This document shows positions 18,122 through 26,213 of a stretch of DNA of 37,421 bases, piece after piece. The position numbers and the translations under genes were made by a program. Source of the DNA: Nitrosomonas sp. Lineage in GTDB: Bacteria; Pseudomonadota; Gammaproteobacteria; Burkholderiales; Nitrosomonadaceae. The notes beneath the pieces were generated by a model, which was given only the letters and a program-made list of their open reading frames with translations, was not told the DNA's origin and searched no databases. The DNA is taken from positions 2,028,101 through 2,065,521 of the forward strand of contig CP091135.1 of assembly GCA_021582655.1 (NCBI GenBank), read 5' to 3'. The number at the start of each line of letters is the position of its first letter. The first letter of the stretch is position 1.

Positions 18122-18911
18122 ACACATTGTATCCGGTACTCGGCATATCGGGCATCAGGTTATCGAAGGAGCCTGGCGGTTAGGCGTCGCCACTCGGTTT
18201 TTCTTTCTGGTGTTGCTCAAATCCGGAACCAGTCTGCGACGCTTTAACTTGATTATTCGTGAATTGTATTTCACCGGTGTGCTGTCGCTCATCATTATCA
18301 TCGTATCGGGGTTGTTCGTCGGTATGGTGCTGGGGTTACAAGGCTATGAGACGTTGCAGAAATATGGTTCTGAATCGGCGGTCGGTACTTTGGTTGCCTT
18401 ATCGCTGGTGCGTGAACTGGGTCCGGTGGTATCCGCGCTATTGTTTGCCAGCCGCGCGGGCTCCGCAATCACTGCCGAAATAGGTTTGATGAAAGCGACG
18501 GAGCAACTGGCCGCGATGGGGATGATGGCGGTGGATCCGATCGCGCGCGTGGTGGCGCCGCGTTTCTGGGCCGGCGTGATCTCGATGCCGTTTCTGGCCG
18601 CCATTTTCTCCGTAATGGGGGTTTTCGGCGGCTACTTGGTGACGGTAGTATTCATCGGTGTCGATGAAGGCGCTTATTGGTCGCAAATGCAAAGCGCGGT
18701 GGATTTTCGATTTGATATTGTAAACGGCTTTATTAAGAGCTGTTTTTTTGGGATTGCGGTTACCGCGATCGCAGTATTCGAAGGCTATGATGCGCCGCCA
18801 ACCGCCGAGGGCGTGTCCGGCGCGACAACGAGGACGGTGGTGACCTCGTCATTAGTGATTCTGGGACTGGATTTTATTTTGACCGCGTTCATGTTTAGGG
18901 GAGTGAGTTGA
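18114..18911 (+). CDS. mlaE: Phospholipid ABC transporter permease MlaE
   Basis: A 265-residue inner-membrane permease with five or six helices. It has MlaE family landmarks: the LVRELGPVVSALLFASRAGSAITAEIG region (about 100-126, containing the E-L-G-P coupling segment), followed by EQLAAMGMMAVDP. TTG is used as start. The choice is supported by GGAGGAAAC directly upstream and an 8-nt overlap with the mlaF end, a typical coupled arrangement. It works with MlaF and MlaD in the inner membrane. Confidence 0.95.
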   Translation: MFKHIVSGTRHIGHQVIEGAWRLGVATRFFFLVLLKSGTSLRRFNLIIRELYFTGVLSLIIIIVSGLFVGMVLGLQGYETLQKYGSESAVGTLVALSLVRELGPVVSALLFASRAGSAITAEIGLMKATEQLAAMGMMAVDPIARVVAPRFWAGVISMPFLAAIFSVMGVFGGYLVTVVFIGVDEGAYWSQMQSAVDFRFDIVNGFIKSCFFGIAVTAIAVFEGYDAPPTAEGVSGATTRTVVTSSLVILGLDFILTAFMFRGVS

Positions 18912-19378
18912 TGCAACGGGTAACGATGGATTTGTGGGTGGGAATATTTGTCATCATGGGAATTGCCGCACTGATGATATTAAGCCTTAAGGTTGGTAAT
19001 TTAAATGTTTATAATCCATCGCAAAGTTATGTCGTTTCCGGAAACTTTGAAAACATTGGCGGATTGAAAGTACGTGCGCCCGTAAAGAGCGCCGGCGTGG
19101 TTGTAGGACGGGTGACCGATATTCAGTTCAGTATGGAAACTTACGATGCTTTGGTAACATTGAGTTTGGACAGCCGGTTTCAATTTCCGAAGGATACGTT
19201 TGCCAGTATCCTGACATCCGGCTTACTTGGCGAGCAGTATATCGGATTGGCCGCCGGGGGTGATGGAGCGATGCTGAAGCATGGTGATAAGATTATGAAA
19301 ACCAACTCTGCGATGGTACTGGAAGAATTGATCGGGCGTTTCCTGTTTAATAAGGCGGCTGAGGACGATTCGCTTTGA
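18911..19378 (+). CDS. mlaD: Phospholipid transport substrate-binding protein MlaD (MCE domain)
   Basis: A 155-residue protein with one N-terminal membrane helix (about 7-26) and a single periplasmic MCE domain. The MCE pattern is visible as SGNFENIGGLKVRAPVKSAGV and GRVTDIQF, followed by ILTSGLLGEQYIGL with the tyrosine-containing conserved turn. MlaD forms the hexameric ring on MlaFE that passes phospholipids. The ATG at 18911 shares bases with the mlaE TGA; a TTG one codon upstream is a less likely start. The normal betaproteobacterial neighbour mlaA (vacJ) is not found between this gene and mlaC. Confidence 0.95.
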   Translation: MQRVTMDLWVGIFVIMGIAALMILSLKVGNLNVYNPSQSYVVSGNFENIGGLKVRAPVKSAGVVVGRVTDIQFSMETYDALVTLSLDSRFQFPKDTFASILTSGLLGEQYIGLAAGGDGAMLKHGDKIMKTNSAMVLEELIGRFLFNKAAEDDSL

Positions 19379-19449
19379 GGCGCCGAATGTTTGTGAATTT
19401 CCGGCTTGTTGGTTAAGATGCAAGCTACTTAATAATTGGTGAGGATGGA

Positions 19450-20076
19450 ATGAAGAAATTTCTTGGAATAATCGCATTAATACTTTCCGGTTTGCTGGCC
19501 TTCCCAGCCTGGTCGACAAATTTGCCGCCGGACAGGCTGGTTGATCAAACTGTTCAGGAAGTTATTGATATTATTAGAAAAGATGAGGCTCTGAAGAACG
19601 GTAATAAAGAAAAAATGCTGGATTTGATCGAAACCAAGATACTGCCGCATTTCAATTTTCATCGCATGACGCAGTTAGCCATGGGGCAGCATTGGTCAAA
19701 AGCCTCATCGGAACAGCAAACCAAGTTGGTGGAAGAATTCCGTACGCTGTTGGTGCGCACTTACTCCAATGCATTGACAAGTTATCAGGATGAAACGATC
19801 AAGGTCAATCCGATACCGAGCCTTGGCGAAAATACCGAAACCACGGTGCGCACCACGGTCATTCAAGGAAAAGGAAAAGAGCCGATCCCAATCAATTACG
19901 CTATGGAAAGAAAACCGGAGGGTTGGAAGGTTTTTGATGTGACTGTCGCCGGTGTCAGCCTGGTGACCAATTACCGCGGCAGCTTTAATAGCCAGGTACG
20001 CAAAGGGGGAGTGGAAGGATTGATCAAGGCATTGGCGGACAAAAACAAGTCGCTGGAACAAAAAGAGAAGAAATAA
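19450..20076 (+). CDS. mlaC: Periplasmic phospholipid-binding protein MlaC
   Basis: A 208-residue exported protein with a signal peptide (1-22, cleavage near AWS-TN). It shows the MlaC/Ttg2D family pattern: the LPHFNFHRMTQLAMGQHW segment (about 69-86), EEFRTLLVRTYSNAL (about 98-112), and the C-terminal YRGSFNSQVRKGGVEGLIKAL (about 177-197). MlaC shuttles lipid between outer-membrane MlaA and inner-membrane MlaD. A 71-bp gap separates it from mlaD, and GAGGA lies just before the ATG. The tail is rich in Lys and Glu. Confidence 0.95.
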   Translation: MKKFLGIIALILSGLLAFPAWSTNLPPDRLVDQTVQEVIDIIRKDEALKNGNKEKMLDLIETKILPHFNFHRMTQLAMGQHWSKASSEQQTKLVEEFRTLLVRTYSNALTSYQDETIKVNPIPSLGENTETTVRTTVIQGKGKEPIPINYAMERKPEGWKVFDVTVAGVSLVTNYRGSFNSQVRKGGVEGLIKALADKNKSLEQKEKK

Positions 20077-20081
20077 TAACA

Positions 20082-20390
20082 GTGGCGAGTAATTCGGATA
20101 CGGTTATCCGCTGCGCGAACGGCAGAATCATCGTCGATGGTGCCGTCACTATCGATAATGTGGTGATGTTGACGCAACAGGGTATCGCGCTATTTGATGA
20201 TTCTGTTGTGATCGTCGATTTGGAAAAAATCATCGAAGTGGATTCAGCGGTTATCAGCATGTTGCTGGAATGGCTGCGTACAGCGCGGAAAAATAGCCGG
20301 TCATTGCACTATATCAATTTGCCGGAAAGTGTCGAAAGTCTAATTCAACTGTATGGCGTAACCGAGATCATTCCTGTTTCACGGAAGTGA
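20082..20390 (+). CDS. mlaB: MlaB, STAS-domain subunit of the Mla transporter
   Basis: A 102-residue STAS-domain protein, the cytoplasmic partner that stabilises MlaF. The conserved STAS loop appears as VVIVDLEKIIEVDSAVISMLLEW (around 42-65), with the serine in the D-S-A motif. The GTG start at 20082, five bases after the mlaC stop, fits operon coupling. Sequence identity in this family is low, so the call rests on fold pattern, size and position. Confidence 0.88.
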   Translation: MASNSDTVIRCANGRIIVDGAVTIDNVVMLTQQGIALFDDSVVIVDLEKIIEVDSAVISMLLEWLRTARKNSRSLHYINLPESVESLIQLYGVTEIIPVSRK

Positions 20391-20447
20391 GCAAAGCCGC
20401 TATTCCCGCAACTAGTAATCCCCCAAATCACTTCGTAAAACGATTTC

Positions 20448-21368
20448 ATGTCGCCGGCCATAGCAATCAAACAGGTTTCCAAATGTTATGGTTCAGTATG
20501 CGCATTAACCGAAATTAATCTGGAAATTGATCCGGGGGAGTTTTTCGCCCTGCTGGGCCCGAACGGCGCCGGAAAAACAACACTGATCAGTATCATTGCC
20601 GGATTAACAATCGCCGACACCGGTACGGTGCAAGTAATGGGGCACGATGTATTAAAGGATTACCGGCATGCGCGCGCAAATCTCGGCGTGGTGCCGCAGG
20701 AACTGGTATTCGATCCATTCTTCACGGTACGCGAGATTTTGCAAATCCAATCCGGCTATTATGGTATCCAAGGCAATGCTCGTTGGATCGATGAAATCAT
20801 TGAACGCTTGGATCTTGCGGACAAAGCGAATGCCAACATGCGCGCGCTTTCCGGCGGCATGAAACGCCGTGTACTGGTGGCACAGGCATTGGTACATAAG
20901 CCGCCGGTCATTATTCTGGACGAGCCGACTGCCGGGGTCGATGTTGAATTGCGTCAAACGTTGTGGGATTTCATCAGACAGCTCAATCAAGACGGTCATA
21001 CCATCGTACTGACCACGCATTACCTGGAAGAAGCGGAGGCGATGTGCAATTGGGTGGCGATGTTGAAAGCGGGACGAATCATCGCGCTGGATAGCACGCA
21101 AAATCTGATCGGCGGAATGGCGGCCGGTAATACCGTGCGGTTAAGGTTGCAGCCTGACTACCTGCCCGATGGATTGAAATCGCTGGAAATGAATCGGAAG
21201 CATACCGGTTTGCGCGAACTGCAATTTGCCGATTACGCGCAACTGGAAGCTATTTTGTCGGCTTTGCGCTCGGCCCAAGTACAGATCGTCGAAATGCAAT
21301 TCCAGCAACCCGATTTGGAGGATGTTTTTCTCTGTTTGATGAAAGAAAGCGGAAATAGGCACAAATGA
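20448..21368 (+). CDS. ABC-2 type exporter ATP-binding protein (YadG-like)
   Basis: A 306-residue ATPase. The Walker A GPNGAGKT is at about 37-44, the signature LSGGMKRR at about 136-143, Walker B VIILDEPT at about 156-163 and the H-loop LTTHYLEEAE near 193-202. The EEAE-MCNW end and the C-terminal extension resemble the YadG/CcmA-like exporter subfamily. The stop overlaps the start of the permease gene, so the two form one transporter. In many betaproteobacteria such a pair follows mlaB, but whether it serves lipid export is not known. No clear ribosome binding site precedes the ATG. Confidence 0.92.
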   Translation: MSPAIAIKQVSKCYGSVCALTEINLEIDPGEFFALLGPNGAGKTTLISIIAGLTIADTGTVQVMGHDVLKDYRHARANLGVVPQELVFDPFFTVREILQIQSGYYGIQGNARWIDEIIERLDLADKANANMRALSGGMKRRVLVAQALVHKPPVIILDEPTAGVDVELRQTLWDFIRQLNQDGHTIVLTTHYLEEAEAMCNWVAMLKAGRIIALDSTQNLIGGMAAGNTVRLRLQPDYLPDGLKSLEMNRKHTGLRELQFADYAQLEAILSALRSAQVQIVEMQFQQPDLEDVFLCLMKESGNRHK

Positions 21369-22120
21369 CAGGTTTTTTTACTTTGCTGTATAAGGAATTG
21401 TTACGGTTTTGGAAAGTCGGCTTTCAAACCCTGATGGCACCGATGGTTTCCACACTATTGTATTTGCTCATTTTTCATCATGTGCTGGAAGCGCACGTGG
21501 AAGTGTATCCGGAAGTTGCTTATACAGCTTTCCTGATCCCAGGGCTGGTGATGATGGCGGTGATCCAGAACGCTTTCGCCAATGCATCGTCGAGTATGAT
21601 TCAATCCAAGATCAGCGGCAATATTGTGTTCATTCTGTTATCGCCGCTTACTTATCGGGAAATTTTCTTCGCATATATACTGGCTTCGGTGGCGCGCGGA
21701 CTGCTGGTCGGTATCGGGGTTTATCTGGTCACATTGATTTTTTTCGATACTCCGCTGCAATCGCCATTATGGTCGCTCACGTTTGTCATTTTAGGTAGTG
21801 CGATACTGGGAGCACTGGGGCTGATCGCCGGAATCTGGGCGGACAAATTCGATCAGCTGGCGGCTTTTCAGAACTTTATCATCTTACCGCTGACTTTCTT
21901 ATCCGGTGTGTTTTACACCATTCATTCGTTACCAACCGGCTGGCAGTATCTGTCCCATCTTAATCCGTTTTTTTATATGATCGATGGATTCCGTTACGGT
22001 TTTTTCGGTGTATCGGATATTTCGCCGTATGCTAGCTTTACGATTGTGGCAATATGCTGGCTCGCGATCTCTTGTTTCACCATAGGGATGCTGCGCTCGG
22101 GCTATAAGTTGCGTCATTGA
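21365..22120 (+). CDS. ABC-2 type exporter permease (YadH-like)
   Basis: A 251-residue membrane protein with six predicted helices and the ABC-2 pattern: the N-terminal amphipathic GFFTLLYKELLRFWKV, a PGLVMMAVIQNAFANASSSM segment (about 54-73), the conserved FLSGVFYTIHSLP (about 179-191) and LNPFFYMIDGFRYGFFG (about 199-215). Its ATG overlaps the stop of the ATPase gene (ATGA), indicating translational coupling. The substrate is unknown. ibaG follows after 30 bp. Confidence 0.92.
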   Translation: MTGFFTLLYKELLRFWKVGFQTLMAPMVSTLLYLLIFHHVLEAHVEVYPEVAYTAFLIPGLVMMAVIQNAFANASSSMIQSKISGNIVFILLSPLTYREIFFAYILASVARGLLVGIGVYLVTLIFFDTPLQSPLWSLTFVILGSAILGALGLIAGIWADKFDQLAAFQNFIILPLTFLSGVFYTIHSLPTGWQYLSHLNPFFYMIDGFRYGFFGVSDISPYASFTIVAICWLAISCFTIGMLRSGYKLRH

Positions 22121-22150
22121 ATACCAGTTTAATCTGAAAGGAGAATCGAC

Positions 22151-22396
22151 ATGCTGACAGCAGAAAACATCAAGCACTATATCGAATCCGTATTGCCTTG
22201 TGATCATGTGCAAGTGGAAGGGGATGACGGCCGCCATTTTCACGCACTGATCGTCAGCGCTGAATTCACCGGCAAAAATATGGTACAACAACATCAATTG
22301 GTGTATAAATCGCTGGGTGAGCGGATGAAGCAGGATATTCACGCGTTGTCGATGAAAACATTGACGCCTGAGCAATGGGCCGATCAATCGCGTTAA
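22151..22396 (+). CDS. ibaG: BolA/IbaG family iron-sulfur metabolism protein
   Basis: An 81-residue BolA-fold protein. Family features are the short N-terminal helix, the VEGDDGRHFHALIVSAEF segment (about 22-39) with the conserved His, and the helix QHQLVYKSLGERM (about 46-58) followed by HALSMKT (about 63-69). IbaG-type BolA proteins pair with monothiol glutaredoxins in Fe-S handling and respond to acid stress. GGAGAA lies 6 nt before the ATG. In most proteobacteria ibaG links mla to murA; here murA is absent and djlA follows. Confidence 0.93.
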   Translation: MLTAENIKHYIESVLPCDHVQVEGDDGRHFHALIVSAEFTGKNMVQQHQLVYKSLGERMKQDIHALSMKTLTPEQWADQSR

Positions 22397-22482
22397 ATCA
22401 GATCTCACGGTACATTTAAAGCGTTACCGTGTTCTACAACGTATCGATGTAGCTATTTTGAGAAATTTAGCCGGGAGAAACT

Positions 22483-23268
22483 TTGTTTAGGTTGCTTGGG
22501 GCTCTAGCCGGCTTTTTGGCATTCGGGATTTTAGGTATTTTTCTTGGATACTTTGTCGGCAGCATTATCGACCGTATCAGGATGGTCGGTTCCGGCGGAC
22601 TCAATCCTTTCAGTGCAGTGCGGCGTCAGACCGCCTTTTTGGAAACAACATTTATTTTGATGGGCAGGCTTGCCAAAGCCGATGGCCGGGTTTCCGAAAC
22701 CGAGGTGGCGCATGTCGAGCAATTCATGCAGAAGCTGGGCATGTCGGGAGATCAGCGCTTACGTGCGATTGCCTTGTTCAAGCAAGGTACTGCGATCGAT
22801 TACGATATTCACCCGCAGCTCGGCGAGTTCCTTTCCACTTGCGGTTATTCCAGCAATTTGAAGCAAATGCTGCTGGTCTACCTGATCATTATGGGATTGT
22901 CCGACGGTCATTTGAATGACGCCGAGAAAGCTCTGCTGCTGACTGTAGCGGGACGGCTAGGATACAGTGCAGCTGAATTTGATCAGTTGCTCAGTATGGT
23001 AATGAATCAAATGCATTTTTCCGGAGGGCATGCTTCGTCGGCCAGCGCACTGGAAGATGCCTACAAGGCGCTCGGGGTTGATGAAAGCAATAGCGATCAG
23101 GAAATCAAACGAGCTTATCGTAGATTGATGAGCCAATACCATCCCGATAAACTGATGGGGCAGGGTGTTCCCGAGGAAATGATCGCGGTGGCAACGGAGC
23201 AAGCGCAAGAAGTTCAAACCGCCTATGACCTGATCAAGAAACACCGTGAACAGAACAGCACCATCTAG
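22483..23268 (+). CDS. djlA: DjlA-like membrane-anchored DnaJ co-chaperone
   Basis: A 261-residue protein with an N-terminal glycine-rich membrane helix (about 5-28), a central TerB-type helical domain (about 45-170, with ADGRVSETEVAHVEQFM and SDGHLNDAEKALL as the two acidic repeats) and a C-terminal J domain (about 190-258) containing the HPD motif in SQYHPDKL. It should stimulate DnaK ATPase at the inner membrane. The start is TTG at 22483, supported by GGGAGAAAC just upstream and by the position of the membrane helix. It is somewhat shorter than E. coli DjlA. Confidence 0.93.
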   Translation: MFRLLGALAGFLAFGILGIFLGYFVGSIIDRIRMVGSGGLNPFSAVRRQTAFLETTFILMGRLAKADGRVSETEVAHVEQFMQKLGMSGDQRLRAIALFKQGTAIDYDIHPQLGEFLSTCGYSSNLKQMLLVYLIIMGLSDGHLNDAEKALLLTVAGRLGYSAAEFDQLLSMVMNQMHFSGGHASSASALEDAYKALGVDESNSDQEIKRAYRRLMSQYHPDKLMGQGVPEEMIAVATEQAQEVQTAYDLIKKHREQNSTI

Positions 23269-23377
23269 CGATCCATCCGGATGTACAGGTGTTGCGAACG
23301 TTACGAAGCGCAGCGAACCATCATTTCATCTGATGCTCGGATTCCTGGTGGCGCTTGCTATTTTTTGATTATTCTTA

Positions 23378-23845
23378 ATGTTGAACATGACCATTTGGAA
23401 ACCCCGTGTCACCGTTGCCGCGGTGATTGAACGAGCTGGAAAATACTTGCTGGTCGAGGAAGAGCCGGAGCCGGGTGCGGGTTTGTTTATCAATCAGCCT
23501 GCGGGGCATTTGGATCCGGGCGAATCGATCATTCAAGGCGTGATACGCGAGACGCTTGAGGAAACCGCTTATACGCTGGTACCGGATTATGTGCTCGGAA
23601 TTTACCAATGGCATTCGCAACGTGTGAATGCCACCTATCTGCGTTTCGCTTTTGTCGGCCATGTCACCTGCCATGATCCCGGACGCATATTGGATACCGG
23701 CATAGTCCGGGCGGATTGGTTTGATGTCGACGAAATCAACCGGCAATCGGAACGGCATCGCAGTCCATTGGTGATGCAATGCATACGCGATCACCAGGCG
23801 GGCATACGTTATCCCCTGTCATTACTGACCCACTATGAATCGTGA
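23378..23845 (+). CDS. nudJ: NUDIX hydrolase NudJ-like
   Basis: A 155-residue hydrolase of nucleoside diphosphates linked to another moiety. The Nudix box starts at Gly43 as GHLDPGE followed by RETLEETA, which fits G-x5-E-x7-R-E-x2-E-E except that the usual Gly after EEx is Ala. NudJ (YmfB) acts on thiamine pyrophosphate and nucleotides in E. coli. Its position directly before mnmA with an 11-nt overlap matches the enterobacterial nudJ-mnmA order, which supports the name. Two in-frame ATGs (23378 and 23387) are possible and neither has a good ribosome binding site. Confidence 0.9.
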   Translation: MLNMTIWKPRVTVAAVIERAGKYLLVEEEPEPGAGLFINQPAGHLDPGESIIQGVIRETLEETAYTLVPDYVLGIYQWHSQRVNATYLRFAFVGHVTCHDPGRILDTGIVRADWFDVDEINRQSERHRSPLVMQCIRDHQAGIRYPLSLLTHYES

Positions 23846-24944
23846 GTTGAACACGAAAAGCCGCGTGGTCGTCGGCATGTCCGGCGGTGTGGATTCGTCA
23901 GTCGCCGCTTATTTGCTGAAACGGCAAGGGCATGAGGTGATCGGTTTGTTTATGAAAAACTGGGAAGACGACGATACCGATGAATATTGTTCTTCCCGTC
24001 AGGATTTTCTGGATGCGGTATCGGTTGCCGATAGAATCGATATACCGATCGAAGTGGTGAATTTTTCGACCGAATACAAAGAGCGTGTTTTCGCGCATTT
24101 TCTGAGCGAATATCAAATGGGACGCACACCGAACCCGGATGTGCTGTGCAATGCGGAAATCAAATTCAAAGCGTTTCTGGATCATGCCGCGCAACTGGAC
24201 GCGGACTACATCGCTACCGGCCATTATGCGCAGGTTCGTCAAGCGGGAGGCGTATTCCAGTTATTGAAAGGTGAGGACGGCACCAAGGATCAAAGCTATT
24301 TTCTGTACCGCCTGAATCAACGGCAATTGGCCAATACGCTATTTCCGGTGGGCCATCTTTATAAGCGCGAAGTCAGAAGCATCGCGCGGGAATTGAATCT
24401 GCCCAACAGCAACAAGAAGGACAGTACCGGCATTTGTTTCATCGGTGAGCGGCCGTTTCGCGAATTTCTCAATCGCTACCTGCCGCATCGGCCCGGGGAA
24501 ATTCAAACATCCGAGGGTAAAGTGCTCGGACAGCACCTTGGCTTGACATTCTATACCATCGGTCAGCGGCAGGGATTAGGTATCGGCGGTACGCGTGAGG
24601 GTGGCGACGAACCTTGGTATGTAGCGGCTAAAGACATGGAACGCAATGTGTTGATCGTCGTGCAGGGTCATAACCACCCGGCGCTGTTGCGTCCATCGCT
24701 GCAAGCCGCGGAACTGACTTGGGTTGGCGGCGCTCCGCCACATTGTCACTGGGTTTACGCTGCCAAGACCCGCTACCGTCAAACCGATGCGCCGTGCACA
24801 ATCAGCACCCTGACAACAGATTATTGTCAAGTCGATTTCGCTCAGGATCAATGGGCGATTACACCGGGGCAATCGGTAGTGATTTATGAAAGTAGGGTAT
24901 GTTTGGGCGGCGGTGTAATTGCCGGCTCCGCTGTCGGTACGTAA
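23835..24944 (+). CDS. mnmA: tRNA-specific 2-thiouridylase MnmA
   Basis: A 369-residue enzyme that thiolates U34 of tRNA-Lys, -Glu and -Gln in the cytoplasm. The PP-loop SGGVDSS is at residues 16-22. The catalytic pair is Cys105 (in [12 protein letters not shown]) and Cys201 (in [12 protein letters not shown]). The tRNA-binding segments ATGHYA and KDQSYFLY are present. All key residues and the length match the family. It overlaps the end of nudJ. Confidence 0.97.
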   Translation: MNRELNTKSRVVVGMSGGVDSSVAAYLLKRQGHEVIGLFMKNWEDDDTDEYCSSRQDFLDAVSVADRIDIPIEVVNFSTEYKERVFAHFLSEYQMGRTPNPDVLCNAEIKFKAFLDHAAQLDADYIATGHYAQVRQAGGVFQLLKGEDGTKDQSYFLYRLNQRQLANTLFPVGHLYKREVRSIARELNLPNSNKKDSTGICFIGERPFREFLNRYLPHRPGEIQTSEGKVLGQHLGLTFYTIGQRQGLGIGGTREGGDEPWYVAAKDMERNVLIVVQGHNHPALLRPSLQAAELTWVGGAPPHCHWVYAAKTRYRQTDAPCTISTLTTDYCQVDFAQDQWAITPGQSVVIYESRVCLGGGVIAGSAVGT

Positions 24945-25063
24945 AAAAATATCAACCGGTTGAACCTCATATTTGCTATTGTGCAATCGATATATAAAAT
25001 CAACTGAAATGAGTCGGAGGTGGCAGTACAGGGTATATCAATTTATTCATGGAGGGTTTTAGT

Positions 25064-25702
25064 ATGAAAAAGACCACGTTACTGGCGGCTGCAATTGCAG
25101 GGTTTAGTTTTTCGGGGGCGGCCATGGCTGAAGTTTTTGCATTTATCGAAATGCCGCTGACAACCAGTCAAGAGGCGGTAATTTCGCCGGCACCCACACC
25201 TGCTCCGAATTCGAACGGGCATGGCAGGATAACAGCATTCTACGACAACCTTACCAAGGTATTGACCTACAATGTCAACTGGAAATTGGAAGACGGTGCC
25301 GTACCTCGAGCGCATGAGACAGGCAATAATCATATACATGGGCCTGCGGAAGTGGGTACTGCCGCTGCGATTGTGATTTCGCTTCCGGATTTACCCCCGA
25401 CCAATTCAGGCAATGTGTCAGGTTCGGTCGTGCTCACAGCGGGACAAGCTTCCGCCATTGAAACCGGTTTAGCCGAGGGGCGCATGTATTACAACATACA
25501 TAGCACCTTGTTTGGCGGCGGTGAGATCAGAGCGCAACTGATTCCGAACGGAGCGAGTGCAACCGGAGTTGTTTTTCAGAATTCGGAACTCACACTTTCG
25601 AATGTGCTGGTACCTGGAATAGCGGGAGCGCAGGTTTATGATGCGGTACTCAATTTCACTAACGGTACCTTTGTGCTGACGACGGCAACGCCGGTGCGTT
25701 GA
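25064..25702 (+). CDS. Secreted CHRD-domain protein
   Basis: A 212-residue protein with a signal peptide (1-22, AMA-EV). The CHRD domain covers roughly residues 25-160: GHGRITAFYDNLTKVLTYNV near the start, then HIHGPAEVGTAAAIVISLP, and the final YYNIHSTLFGGGEIRAQL, which is the typical end of the fold. A C-terminal tail of about 45 residues has beta-strand character and no anchor. The in-frame ATG at 25049 lies before the GGAGG Shine-Dalgarno at 25051-25055, so the ATG at 25064 is the start. CHRD proteins are extracellular with unknown function in bacteria; some bind metals or surfaces. It is likely a single-gene transcript. Confidence 0.9.
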   Translation: MKKTTLLAAAIAGFSFSGAAMAEVFAFIEMPLTTSQEAVISPAPTPAPNSNGHGRITAFYDNLTKVLTYNVNWKLEDGAVPRAHETGNNHIHGPAEVGTAAAIVISLPDLPPTNSGNVSGSVVLTAGQASAIETGLAEGRMYYNIHSTLFGGGEIRAQLIPNGASATGVVFQNSELTLSNVLVPGIAGAQVYDAVLNFTNGTFVLTTATPVR

Positions 25703-25718
25703 ATATTGCGTATTTCGT

Positions 25719-25756
25719 ACTCACTTTTTTGACCACGCCGTTCAATAAAAGTGAGT
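25719..25756 (+). terminator. Strong hairpin after the CHRD gene
   Basis: ACTCACTTTT (25719-25728) pairs perfectly with AAAAGTGAGT (25747-25756), and TTGA/TCAA extends the stem inward past one bulged T. It starts 16 bp after the CHRD stop. No T-run follows, so it may stabilise the 3' end or act as an unusual terminator. Confidence 0.5.
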
Positions 25757-26213
25757 GCTTTCACCTTCATGCCCGCGTTAGCGGAACGCAGAGTGATTCG
25801 GTAATTCAACAAACGAAATAAAGCGCAAGATACACGGAATACCGTGACCATAACCTATCAATAAGGCAGCCGAGAAAACGAGTACCGCGCAATGCAGCGA
25901 TTCACTCGTGTCGATAATTAATCAGCACTTCCTTAGCATTTTGCGCACCTTTCCGGGCTTCCTCTTACGGTGAATTAACTATACGGGCCTCCTATCAGAC
26001 AAACAAAGAAAGTCACTTAATAAGCAGTGATTATTTCTTACATGCCAGTGTAATATAATTTTTCCTCATTTCTGTTGTGGTATAGTGCCGCTTAATACTG
26101 ATTAACAAGATTAATTAGTATGTGTAACCAGCGATAGCAATACAATTTATTGAAGAAAGCAAGAGAGCTTATCCACTACGGATTCTGCGAACCGAAGTTA
26201 AATCGAAGAACTT
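25757..26213 (+). promoter_or_regulatory. Long leader upstream of the polysaccharide locus
   Basis: This is a 457-bp gene-free, AT-rich stretch. TATAAT at 26054-26059 with TTATTT 17 bp upstream (26031-26036), and TATAGT at 26081-26086, are candidate -10 regions for the operon starting at 26214. That would leave an untranslated leader of about 120-150 nt. I see no repeat, RNA gene or recognisable riboswitch, and no good ribosome binding site at the end. Confidence 0.35.

Noticed and set aside
24952-24963. 12-bp perfect palindrome TCAACCGGTTGA between mnmA and the CHRD gene
   Set aside because: It has no loop and no T-run, and such short palindromes occur by chance; it could be an operator but nothing else supports it.
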